A stretch of 64,000 bases of DNA from Escarpia spicata (Eukaryota; Annelida; Polychaeta; Sabellida; Siboglinidae): positions 27,185,276-27,249,275 of the forward strand of contig OZ023207.1 in NCBI GenBank assembly GCA_963995525.1, given 5' to 3'. The notes beneath the pieces are model-generated. The model saw nothing but the letters and a program-made list of their open reading frames with translations. It was not told the DNA's origin and made no database searches. Below, piece by piece: positions 26,235-37,894 of this stretch. Position numbers and translations under genes: made by a program. Position 1 is the stretch's first letter; each line of letters opens with the position of its first letter.

Positions 26235-28379
26235 TACAGTTGGCAGGAGAACTGGCTTCAAAGGACCACTGAATCCCTTTAACCATACATCAGTCACACT
26301 GTCCCAGCATCTAACAAGGCTTGTGTGGACAGTTGACAGGAGAACTGGCTTCAAAGGACCACTGAATCCCTTTAACCATACAGCAGTCACACTGTCCCAG
26401 TATGTAACAAGGCTTGTGTGGACAGTTGGCAGGAGAAATGGCTACAAAGGACCACTGAATCCCTTTAGCCATACAGCTGTCACACTGTCCCGGTATCTAA
26501 CAAGGCTTGTGTGGACAGTTGACAGGAGAACTGGCTTCAAAGGACCACTGAATCCCTTTAGCCATACAGCAGTCACACACTGTCCCGGTATCTAACAAGG
26601 CTTGTGTGGACAGTTGACAGGAGAACTGGCTTCAAAGGACCACTGAATCCCTTTAGCCATACAGCAGTCACACTGTCCCAGTATCTAACAAGGCTTGTGT
26701 GGACAGTTGACAGGAGAACTGGCTTCAAAGGACCACTGAATCCCTTTAGCCATACAGGAGTCACACTGTACCATTATCAAACAAGGCTTGTGTGGACAGT
26801 TGGCAGGAGAACTGGCTTCAAAGGACCACTGAATCCCTTTAACCATACATCAGTCACACTGTCTCAGTATCTAACAAGGCTTATGTGGACAATTGACAGG
26901 AGAACTGACTTCAAAGGACCACTGAATCCCTTTAGCCATACAGCAGTCACACTGTGTCAGTATCTAACAAGGCTTGTGTGGACAGATGACAGGAGAACTG
27001 GCTTCAAAGGAACTCTGAATCTCTTTAGCCATACAGCAGTCACACTGTCCCGGTATCTAATAAGGCTTGTGTGGACAGTTGGCAGGAGAACTGGCTTCAA
27101 AGGACCACTGAATACCTTTAGCCATACAGCAGTCACACACTGTCCCGGTATCTAACAAGGCTTGTGTGGACAGTTGACAGGTGAACTGGCTTCGAAGGAC
27201 CACTGAATCCCTTTAGCCATACAGCGGTCACATTGTCCCAGTATCTAACAAGGCTTGTGTGGACAGTTGACAGGAGAACTGGCTTCAAAGGACCACTGAA
27301 TCCCTTTAGCCATACAGCAGTCACACTCTCCCGGTATCTAACAAGGCTTGTGTGGAGAGTTGACAGGAGAACTGACTTCAAAGGACCACTGAATCCCTTT
27401 AGCCATACAGCAGTCACACTCTCCCAGTATCTAACAAGGCTTGTGTGGACAGTTGGCAGGAGAACTGACTTCAAAGGACCACTGAATCCCTTTAGCCATA
27501 CAGCAGTCACACTCTCCCAGTATCTAACAAGGCTTGTGTGGACAGTTGGCAGGAGAACTGACTTCAAAGGACCACTGAATCCCTTTAGCCATACAGCTGT
27601 CACACTCTCCCAGTATCTAACAAGGCTTGTGTGGACAGTTGGCAGGAGAACTGGCTTCAAAGGACCACTGAATCCCTTTAGCCATACAGTAGTCACACTG
27701 TCCGAGCATCTAACAAGACTAATGTGGACAGTTGACAGGAGAACTGGCTTCAAAGGACCACTGAATCCCTTTAACCACACAGCAGTCACACTGTCCCAGT
27801 ATCTAACAAGGCTTGTGTGTACATATGGCAGGAGAACTGGTTTCAAAGGACCACTGAATCCCTTTAACCATACATCAGTCACACTGTCCCAGCATCTAAC
27901 AAGGCTTGTGTGGACAGTTGACAGGAGAACTGGCTTCAAAGGACCACTGAATCCCTTTAACCATACAGCAGTCACACTGTCCCAGTATCTAACAAGGCTT
28001 GTGTGGACAGTTGGCAGGAGAAATGGCTACAAAAGACCACTGAATCCCTTTAGCCATACAGCTGTCACACTGTCCCGGTATCTAACAAGGCTTGTGTGGA
28101 CAGTTGACAGGAGAACTGGCTTCAAAGGACCACTGAATCCCTTTAGCCATACAGCAGTCACACACTGTCCCGGTATCTAACAAGGCTTGTGTGGACAGTT
28201 GACAGGAGAACTGGCTTCAAAGGACCACTGAATCCCTTTAGCCATACAGCAGTCACACTGTCCCAGTATCTAACAAGGCTTATGTGGACAGTTGACAGGA
28301 GAACTGGCTTCAAAGGACCACTGAATCCCTTTAGCCATACAGGAGTCACACTGTACCATTATCAAACAAGGCTTGTGTG
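26220..28379 (+). repeat. Segment F, copy 2
   Basis: This second copy reproduces markers at 26595, 27155 and 28180, each 2,145 bp from 24450, 25010 and 26035. It ends where gtgtgg (28380) departs from gtgtgt (26235). Beyond that the sequence resumes the order seen after segment E copy 1. Removing one F unit would restore a continuous match to 16.2-19.9 kb. Confidence 0.9.
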
Positions 28380-29586
28380 GACAGTTGGCAGGAGAACTGG
28401 CTTCAAAGGACCACTGAATCCCTTTAACCATACAGCAGTCACACTGTTCCGGTATCTAACAAGGCTTGTGTGGAGAGTTGACAGGAGAACTGACTTCAAA
28501 GGACCACTGAATCTCTTTAGCCATACAGCAGTCATACTGTCCCGGTATCTAACAAGGCTTGTGTGGACAGTTGACAGGAGAACTGGCTTCAAAGGACCAC
28601 TGAATCCCTTTAGCCATACAGCAGTCACACTGTCCAGGTATCTAATAAGGCTTGTGTGGACAGTTGGCAGGAGAACTGGCTTCAAAGGACCATTGAATCC
28701 CTTTAGCCATACAGCAGTCACACACTGTCCCGGTATCTAACAAGGCTTGTGTGGACAGTTGACAGGTGAACTGGCTTCGAAGGACCACTGAATCCCTTTA
28801 GCCATACAGCGGTCACACTGTCCCAGTATCTAACAAGGCTTGTGTGTACAGTTGGCAGGAGAACTGGCTTCAAAGGACCACTGAATCCCTTTAACCATAC
28901 ATCAGTCACACTGTCCCAGCATCTAACAAGGCTTGTGTGGACAGTTGACAGGAGAACTGGCTTCAAAGGACCACTGAATCCCTTTAACCATACAGCAGTC
29001 ACACTGTCCCAGTATTTAACAAGGCTTGTGTGGACAGTTGACAGGAGAACTGGCTTCAAAGGACCACTGAATCCCTTTAGCCATACAGCAGTCACACACT
29101 GTCCCGGTATGTAACAAGGCTTGTGTGGACAGTTGACAGGAGAACTGGCTTCAAAGGAACACTGAATCCCTTTAGCCATACAGCAGTCACACTGTCCCAG
29201 TATCTAACAAGGCTTGTGTGGACAGTTGACAGGAGAACTGGCTTCAAAGGACCACTGAATCCCTTTAGCCATATAGCAGTCACACTGTCCCGGTATCTAA
29301 CAAGGCTTGTGTGGACAGTTGGCAGGAGAACTGGCTTCAAAGGACCACTGAATCCCTTTAGCCATACAGCAGTCATACTGTCCCGGTATCTAACAAGGCT
29401 TGTGTGGACAGTTGACAGGAGAACTGGCTTCAAAGGACCACTGAATCCCTTTAGCCATACAGCAGTCACACTGTCCCGGTATCTAATAAGGCTTGTGTGG
29501 ACAGTTGGCAGGAGAACTGGCTTCAAAGGACCACTGAATCCCTTTAGCCATACAGCAGTCACACACTGTCCCGGTATGTAACAAGG
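28380..29586 (+). repeat. Short higher-order blocks at 28.4-29.6 kb
   Basis: This stretch has closely spaced 95-bp markers (28740, 29114, 29581; spacings of 6, 4 and 5 monomers across them). Two of these markers carry tatgtaa instead of tatctaa. It corresponds to about 46555-47761 at an offset of 18,175 bp, with one monomer fewer and then one more in that copy. Private changes include gaccattgaa near 28691, aggaacactg near 29156 and ccatatagc near 29270. The last of these also occurs near 47351 in the partner. Confidence 0.8.
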
Positions 29587-30425
29587 CTTGTGTGGACAGT
29601 TGACAGGTGAACTGGCTTCGAAGGACCACTGAATCCCTTTAGCCATACAGCGGTCACACTGTCCCAGTATCTAACAAGGCTTGTGTGGACAGTTGGCAGG
29701 AGAACTGGCTTCAAAGGACCACTGAATCCCTTTAGCCATACAGCAGTCACACTGTCCCAGTATCTAACAAGGCTTGTGTGGACAGTTTGCAGGAGAACTG
29801 GCTTCAAAGGACCACTGAATCCCTTTAACCATACAGCAGTCACACTGTTCCGGTATCTAACAAGGCTTGTGTGGACAGTTGACAGGAGAACTGACTTCAA
29901 AGGACCACTGAATCCCTTTAGCCATACAGCAGTCACACTGTCCTAGTATCTAACAAGGCTTGTGTGGACAGTTGGCAGGAGAACTGGCTTCAAAGGACCA
30001 CTGAATCCCTTTAGCCATACAGCAGTCACACTGTCCCGGTATCTAACAAGGCTTGTGTGGACAGTTGGCAGGAGAACTGTCTTCAAAGGACCACTGAATC
30101 CCTTTAGCCATACAGCAGTCACACTGTCTCAGTATCTAACAAGGCTTATGTGGACAATTGACAGGAGAACTGACTTCAAAGGACCACTGAATCCCTTTAG
30201 CCATACAGCAGTCACACTGTCTCAGTATCTAACAAGGCTTGTGTGGACAGTTGACAGGAGAACTGGCTTCAAAGGACCACTGAATCCCTTTAGCCATACA
30301 GCAGTCACACTGTCCCGGTATCTAACAAGGCTTGTGAGGACAGTTGACAGGAGAACTGGCTTCAAAGGACCACTGAATCCCTTTAGCCATACAGCAGTCA
30401 CACACTGTCCCCGTATCTAACAAGG
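29587..30425 (+). repeat. 9-monomer block, switch to CG-type marker
   Basis: This block begins with a TTCGAA monomer typical of the left part of the window and ends in the first 95-bp monomer with tccccgtat (TAA ending at 30420). It also holds a private acagtttgcagg near 29786, a tcctag variant at 29942 and the first gtgaggac monomer near 30335. The composition change between about 29.6 and 30.4 kb marks the join of two higher-order families. Confidence 0.8.
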
Positions 30426-33400
30426 CTTGTGTGGACAGTTGACAGGAGAACTGGCTTCAAAGGACCACTGAATCCCTTTAGCCATACAGCAGTCACACTG
30501 TCCCAGTATCTAACAAGGCTTGTGTGGACAGTTGACAGGAGAAATGGCTACAAAGGACCAATGAATCCCTTTAGCCATACAGCTGTCACACTGTCCCGGT
30601 ATCTAACAAGGCTTGTGTGGACAGTTGACAGGAGAACTGGCTTCAAAGGACCACTGAATCCCTTTAGCCATACAGCAGTCACAATGTCCCAGTATCTAAC
30701 AAGGCTTGTGTGGACAGTTGGCAGGAGAACTGGCTTCAAAGGACCACTGAATCCCTTTAGCCATACAGCAGTCACACTCTCCCAGTATCTAACTAGGCTT
30801 GTGTGGACAGTTGGCAGGAGAACTGGCTTCAAAGGACCACTGAATCCCTTTAGCCATACAGTAGTCACACTGTCCGAGCATCTAACAAGACTTATGTGGA
30901 CAGTTGACAGGAGAACTGGCTTCAAAGGACCACTGAGTCCCTTTAACCACACAGCTGTCACACTGTCCCGGTATCTAACAAGGCTTGTGTGGACAGTTGA
31001 CAGGAGAACTGGCTTCAAAGGACCACTGAATCCCTTTAGCCATACAGCAGTCACACTCTCCCGGTATCTAACAAGGCTTGTGTGGAGAGTTGACAGGAGA
31101 ACTGACTTCAAAGGACCACTGAATCCCTTTAGCCATACAGCAGTCACACTCTCCCAGTATCTAACAAGGCTTGTGTGGACAGTTGGCAGGAGAACTGGCT
31201 TCAAAGGACCACTGAATCCCTTTAGCCATACAGTAGTCTCACTGTCCGAGCATCTAACAAGACTTATGTGGACAGTTGACATGATAACTGGCTTCAAAGG
31301 ACCACTGAATCCCTTTAACCACACAGCAGTCACACTGTCCCAGTATCTAACAAGGCTTGTGTGTCCAGTTGGCAGGAGAACTGGCTTCAAAGGACCACTG
31401 AATCCCTTTAACCATACATCAGTCACACTGTCCCAGCATCTAACAAGGCTTGTGTGGACAGTTGACAGGAGAACTGGCTTCAAAGGACCACTGAATCCCT
31501 TTAACCATACAGCAGTCACACTGTCCCGGTATCTAACAAGGCTTGTGTGGACAGTTGACAGGAGAACTGGCTTCAAAGGACCACTGAATCCCTTTAGCCA
31601 TACAGCAGTCACACTGTCTCAGTATCAAACAAGGCTTATGTGGACAATTGACAGGAGAACTGACTTCAAAGGACCACTGAATCCCTTTAGCCATACAGCA
31701 GTCACACTGTCTCAGTATCTAACAAGGCTTGTGTGGACAGTTGAAAGGAGAACTGGCTTCAAAGGACCACTGAATCCCTTTAGCCATACAGCAGTCACAC
31801 TGTCTCAGTATCTAACAAGGCTTGTGTGGACAGTTGGCAGGAGAACTGGCTTCAAAGGACCACTGAATCCCTTTAGCCATACAGCAGTCACACTGTCCCA
31901 GTATCTAACAAGGCTTGTGTGGACAGTTGGCAGGAGAACTGGCTTCAAAGGACCACTGAATCCCTTTAGCCATACAGCAGTCACACTGTCCCAGTATCTA
32001 ACAAGGCTTGTGTGGACAGTTGGCAGGAGAACTGGCTTCAAAGGACCACTGAATCCCTTTAGCCATACAGCAGTCACACTGTCCCAGTATCTAACAAGGC
32101 TTATGTGGACAGTTGACATGATAACTGGCTTCAAAGGACCACTGAATCCCTTTAACCACACAGCAGTCACACTGTCCCAGTATCTAACAAGGCTTGTGTG
32201 TCCAGTTGGCAGGAGAACTGGCTTCAAAGGACCACTGAATCCCTTTAACCATACATCAGTCACACTGTCCCAGCATCTAACAAGGCTTCTGTGGACAGTT
32301 GACAGGAGAACTGGCTTCAAAGGACCACTGAATCCCTTTAACCATACAGCAGTCACACTGTCCCGGTATCTAACAAGGCTTGTGTGGACAGTTGACAGGA
32401 GAACTGGCTTCAAAGGACCACTGAATCCCTTTAGCCATACATCAGTCACACTGTCTCAGTATCAAACAAGGCTTATGTGGACAATTGACAGGAGAACTGA
32501 CTTCAAAGGACCACTGAATCCCTTTAGCCATACAGCAGTCACACTGTCTCAGTATCTAACAAGGCTTGTGTGGACAGTTGAAAGGAGAACTGGCTTCAAA
32601 GGACCACTGAATCCCTTTAGCCATACAGCAGTCACACTGTCTCAGTATCTAACAAGGCTTGTGTGGACAGTTGGCAGGAGAACTGGCTTCAAAGGACCAC
32701 TGAATCCCTTTAGCCATACAGCAGTCACACTGTCCCAGTATCTAACAAGGCTTGTGTGGACAGTTGGCAGGAGAACTGGCTTCAAAGGACCACTGAATCC
32801 CTTTAGCCATACAGCAGTCACACTGTCCCAGTATCTAACAAGGCTTGTGTGGACAGTTGGCAGGAGAACTGGCTTCAAAGGACCACTGAATCCCTTTAGC
32901 CATACAGCAGTCACACTGTCCCAGTATCTAACAAGGCTTGTGTGGACAGTTGGCAGGAGAACTGGCTTCAAAGGACCACTGAATCCCTTTAACCATACAG
33001 CAGTCACACTGTCCCAGTATCTAACAAGGCTTGTGTGGACAGTTGGCAGGAGAAATGGCTACAAAGGACCACTGAATCCCTTTAGCCATACAGCTGTCAC
33101 ACTGTCCCGGTATCTAACAAGGCTTGTGTGGACAGTTGACAGGAGAACTGTCTTCAAAGGACCACTGAATCCCTTTAGCCATACAGCAGTCACACTGTCT
33201 CAGTATCTAACAAGGCTTATGTGGACAATTGACAGGAGAACTGACTTCAAAGGACCACTGAATCCCTTTAGCCATACAGCAGTCACACTGTCTCAGTATC
33301 TAACAAGGCTTGTGTGGACAGTTGACAGGAGAACTGGCTTCAAAGGACCACTGAATCCCTTTAGCCATACAGCAGTCACACTGTCCCGGTATCTAACAAG

Positions 33401-33589
33401 GCTTGTGAGGACAGTTGACAGAAGAACTGGCTTCAAAGGACCACTGAATCCCTTTAGCCATACAGCAGTCACACTGTCCCAGTATCTAACAAGGCTTGTG
33501 TGGACAGTTGACAGGAGAACTGGCTTCAAAGGACCACTGAATCCCTTTAGCCATACAGCAGTCACACACTGTCCCCGTATCTAACAAGG
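30426..33589 (+). repeat. 34-monomer higher-order block
   Basis: One marker-to-marker interval of 3,164 bp. Compared with the 20-monomer block at 49810-51671, it has five additional monomers at about 30850-31315 and the 837-bp duplication at 31264-32937; 5 + 9 accounts for the 14-monomer difference. Private changes include aactaggc near 30791 (also at 50175 in the partner) and ccactgagtcc near 30930. The forward frame stays open for 1,051 codons, one of the two longest in the window. I read that as a consequence of the missing 95-bp marker. Confidence 0.85.
31264..32937 (+). repeat. 837-bp tandem duplication (9 monomers, two copies)
   Basis: Copy 1 is 31264-32100 and copy 2 is 32101-32937. 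Both start with an unusual monomer reading gttgacatgataactgg (31281 and 32118, exactly 837 bp apart) and include the gtgtccag monomer and the tatcaaacaagg monomer. Differences noted are cttgtgtgg versus cttctgtgg (near 32288) and acagcagtc versus acatcagtc (near 31603/32440). No 95-bp marker lies inside, so the period is exactly 9 x 93. Confidence 0.85.
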
Positions 33590-35098
33590 CTTGTGTGGAC
33601 AGTTGACAGGAGAACTGGCTTCAAAGGACCACTGAATCCCTTTAGCCATACAGCAGTCACACTGTCCCAGTATCTAACAAGGCTTGTGTGGACAGTTGGC
33701 AGGAGAACTGACTTCAAAGGACCACTGAATCCCTTTAACCATACAGCAGTCACACTGTCCCGGTATCTAACAAGGTTTGTGTGGACAGTTGACAGGAGAA
33801 CTGGCTTCAAAGGACCACTGAATCCCTTTAACCATACAGCAGTCACACTGTCCCAGTATCTAACAAGGCTTGTGTGGACAGTTGGCAGGAGAAATGGCTA
33901 CAAAGGACCACTGAATCCCTTTAGCCATACAGCTGTCACACTGTCCCGGTATCTAACAAGGCTTGTGTGGACAGTTGACAGGAGAACTGTCTTCAAAGGA
34001 CCACTGAATCCCTTTAGCCATACAGCAGTCACACTGTCCCAGTATCTAACAAGGCTTGTGTGGACAGTTGACAGGAGAACTGGCTTCAAAGGACCACTGA
34101 ATCCCTTTAGCCATACAGCAGTCACACACTGTCCCCGTATCTAACAAGGCTTGTGTGGACAGTTGACAGGAGAACTGGCTTCAAAGGACCACTGAATCCC
34201 TTTAGCCATACAGCAGTCACACTGTCCCAGTATCTAACAAGGCTTGTGTGGACAGTTGACAGGAGAAATGGCTACAAAGGACAACTGAATCCCTTTAGCC
34301 ATACAGCTGTCACACTGTCCCGGTATCTAACAAGGCTTGTGTGGACAGTTGACAGGAGAACTGGCTTCAAAGGACCACTGAATCCCTTTAACCATACAGC
34401 AGTCACACTGTCCCAGTATCTAACAAGGCTTGTGTGGACAGTTGGCAGGAGAAATGGCTACAAAGGACCACTGAATCCCTTTAGCCATACAGCAGTCACA
34501 CTGTCTCAGTATCTAACAAGGCTTATGTGGACAATTGACAGGAGAACTGACTTCAAAGGACCACTGAATCCCTTTAGCCATACAGCAGTCACACTGTCTC
34601 AGTATCTAACAAGGCTTGTGTGGACAGTTGACAGGAGAACTGGCTTCAAAGGACCACTGAATCCCTTTAGCCATACAGCAGTCACACTGTCTCAGTATCT
34701 AACAAGGCTTATGTGGACAATTGACAGGAGAACTGACTTCAAAGGACCACTGAATCCCTTTAGCCATACAGCAGTCACACTGTCTCAGTATCTAACAAGG
34801 CTTGTGTGGACAGTTGACAGGAGAACTGGCTTCAAAGGACCACTGAATCCCTTTAGCCATACAGCAGTCACACTGTCCCGGTATCTAACAAGGCTTGTGA
34901 GGACAGTTGACAGAAGAACTGGCTTCAAAGGACCACTGAATCCCTTTAGCCATACAGCAGTCACACTGTCCCAGTATCTAACAAGGCTTGTGTGGACAGT
35001 TGACAGGAGAACTGGCTTCAAAGGACCACTGAATCCCTTTAGCCATACAGCAGTCACACACTGTCCCCGTATCTAACAAGGCTTGTGTGGACAGTTGA
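32675..35098 (+). repeat. Segment G, copy 1: 2,424-bp tandem duplication
   Basis: This unit is 26 monomers, three of them 95 bp. Identity runs 32675-35190 against 35099-37614 with a 92-bp overlap, so the exchange lies within one monomer length (35099-35190). Markers at 33584, 34144 and 35076 recur at 36008, 36568 and 37500. I noticed one difference, c at 34192 versus t at 36616. Confidence 0.9.
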
Positions 35099-37614
35099 CA
35101 GGAGAACTGGCTTCAAAGGACCACTGAATCCCTTTAGCCATACAGCAGTCACACTGTCCCAGTATCTAACAAGGCTTGTGTGGACAGTTGGCAGGAGAAC
35201 TGGCTTCAAAGGACCACTGAATCCCTTTAGCCATACAGCAGTCACACTGTCCCAGTATCTAACAAGGCTTGTGTGGACAGTTGGCAGGAGAACTGGCTTC
35301 AAAGGACCACTGAATCCCTTTAGCCATACAGCAGTCACACTGTCCCAGTATCTAACAAGGCTTGTGTGGACAGTTGGCAGGAGAACTGGCTTCAAAGGAC
35401 CACTGAATCCCTTTAACCATACAGCAGTCACACTGTCCCAGTATCTAACAAGGCTTGTGTGGACAGTTGGCAGGAGAAATGGCTACAAAGGACCACTGAA
35501 TCCCTTTAGCCATACAGCTGTCACACTGTCCCGGTATCTAACAAGGCTTGTGTGGACAGTTGACAGGAGAACTGTCTTCAAAGGACCACTGAATCCCTTT
35601 AGCCATACAGCAGTCACACTGTCTCAGTATCTAACAAGGCTTATGTGGACAATTGACAGGAGAACTGACTTCAAAGGACCACTGAATCCCTTTAGCCATA
35701 CAGCAGTCACACTGTCTCAGTATCTAACAAGGCTTGTGTGGACAGTTGACAGGAGAACTGGCTTCAAAGGACCACTGAATCCCTTTAGCCATACAGCAGT
35801 CACACTGTCCCGGTATCTAACAAGGCTTGTGAGGACAGTTGACAGAAGAACTGGCTTCAAAGGACCACTGAATCCCTTTAGCCATACAGCAGTCACACTG
35901 TCCCAGTATCTAACAAGGCTTGTGTGGACAGTTGACAGGAGAACTGGCTTCAAAGGACCACTGAATCCCTTTAGCCATACAGCAGTCACACACTGTCCCC
36001 GTATCTAACAAGGCTTGTGTGGACAGTTGACAGGAGAACTGGCTTCAAAGGACCACTGAATCCCTTTAGCCATACAGCAGTCACACTGTCCCAGTATCTA
36101 ACAAGGCTTGTGTGGACAGTTGGCAGGAGAACTGACTTCAAAGGACCACTGAATCCCTTTAACCATACAGCAGTCACACTGTCCCGGTATCTAACAAGGT
36201 TTGTGTGGACAGTTGACAGGAGAACTGGCTTCAAAGGACCACTGAATCCCTTTAACCATACAGCAGTCACACTGTCCCAGTATCTAACAAGGCTTGTGTG
36301 GACAGTTGGCAGGAGAAATGGCTACAAAGGACCACTGAATCCCTTTAGCCATACAGCTGTCACACTGTCCCGGTATCTAACAAGGCTTGTGTGGACAGTT
36401 GACAGGAGAACTGTCTTCAAAGGACCACTGAATCCCTTTAGCCATACAGCAGTCACACTGTCCCAGTATCTAACAAGGCTTGTGTGGACAGTTGACAGGA
36501 GAACTGGCTTCAAAGGACCACTGAATCCCTTTAGCCATACAGCAGTCACACACTGTCCCCGTATCTAACAAGGCTTGTGTGGACAGTTGACAGGAGAACT
36601 GGCTTCAAAGGACCATTGAATCCCTTTAGCCATACAGCAGTCACACTGTCCCAGTATCTAACAAGGCTTGTGTGGACAGTTGACAGGAGAAATGGCTACA
36701 AAGGACAACTGAATCCCTTTAGCCATACAGCTGTCACACTGTCCCGGTATCTAACAAGGCTTGTGTGGACAGTTGACAGGAGAACTGGCTTCAAAGGACC
36801 ACTGAATCCCTTTAACCATACAGCAGTCACACTGTCCCAGTATCTAACAAGGCTTGTGTGGACAGTTGGCAGGAGAAATGGCTACAAAGGACCACTGAAT
36901 CCCTTTAGCCATACAGCAGTCACACTGTCTCAGTATCTAACAAGGCTTATGTGGACAATTGACAGGAGAACTGACTTCAAAGGACCACTGAATCCCTTTA
37001 GCCATACAGCAGTCACACTGTCTCAGTATCTAACAAGGCTTGTGTGGACAGTTGACAGGAGAACTGGCTTCAAAGGACCACTGAATCCCTTTAGCCATAC
37101 AGCAGTCACACTGTCTCAGTATCTAACAAGGCTTATGTGGACAATTGACAGGAGAACTGACTTCAAAGGACCACTGAATCCCTTTAGCCATACAGCAGTC
37201 ACACTGTCTCAGTATCTAACAAGGCTTGTGTGGACAGTTGACAGGAGAACTGGCTTCAAAGGACCACTGAATCCCTTTAGCCATACAGCAGTCACACTGT
37301 CCCGGTATCTAACAAGGCTTGTGAGGACAGTTGACAGAAGAACTGGCTTCAAAGGACCACTGAATCCCTTTAGCCATACAGCAGTCACACTGTCCCAGTA
37401 TCTAACAAGGCTTGTGTGGACAGTTGACAGGAGAACTGGCTTCAAAGGACCACTGAATCCCTTTAGCCATACAGCAGTCACACACTGTCCCCGTATCTAA
37501 CAAGGCTTGTGTGGACAGTTGACAGGAGAACTGGCTTCAAAGGACCACTGAATCCCTTTAGCCATACAGCAGTCACACTGTCCCAGTATCTAACAAGGCT
37601 TGTGTGGACAGTTG
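35099..37614 (+). repeat. Segment G, copy 2
   Basis: This is the second 2,424-bp copy, with the 92-bp overlap at its right end. After it (from 37615, ttgac instead of ttggc) the order switches to the ggaccaatgaat monomer typical of the starts of the 21-monomer units. A third, slightly shorter relative lies at about 51190-53070 (offset 18,082 bp to copy 1 up to marker 52226, then one monomer fewer). Confidence 0.9.
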
Positions 37615-37894
37615 ACAGGAGAAATGGCTACAAAGGACCAATGAATCCCTTTAGCCATACAGCTGTCACACTGTCCCGGTATCTAACAAGGCTTGTGTGG
37701 ACAGTTGACAGGAGAACTGGCTTCAAAGGACCACTGAATCCCTTTAGCCATACAGCAGTCACAATGTCCCAGTATCTAACAAGGCTTGTGTGGACAGTTG
37801 GCAGGAGAACTGGCTTCAAAGGACCACTGAATCCCTTTAGCCATACAGCAGTCACACTCTCCCAGTATCTAACAAGGCTTGTGTGGACAGTTGG

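Larger units (their letters stand above)
7765..29951 (+). repeat. Monomer variant with TCCTAG, 3 copies
   Basis: Three monomers have tcctagtat in place of tcccagtat, which puts an in-frame TAG into the forward open frame at 7855-7857, 14096-14098 and 29944-29946. The first two are 6,241 bp apart and are counterparts in the large duplication. The third lies in a different sequence background near 30 kb. The change fits a C to T transition of the usual cccag. Confidence 0.85.
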
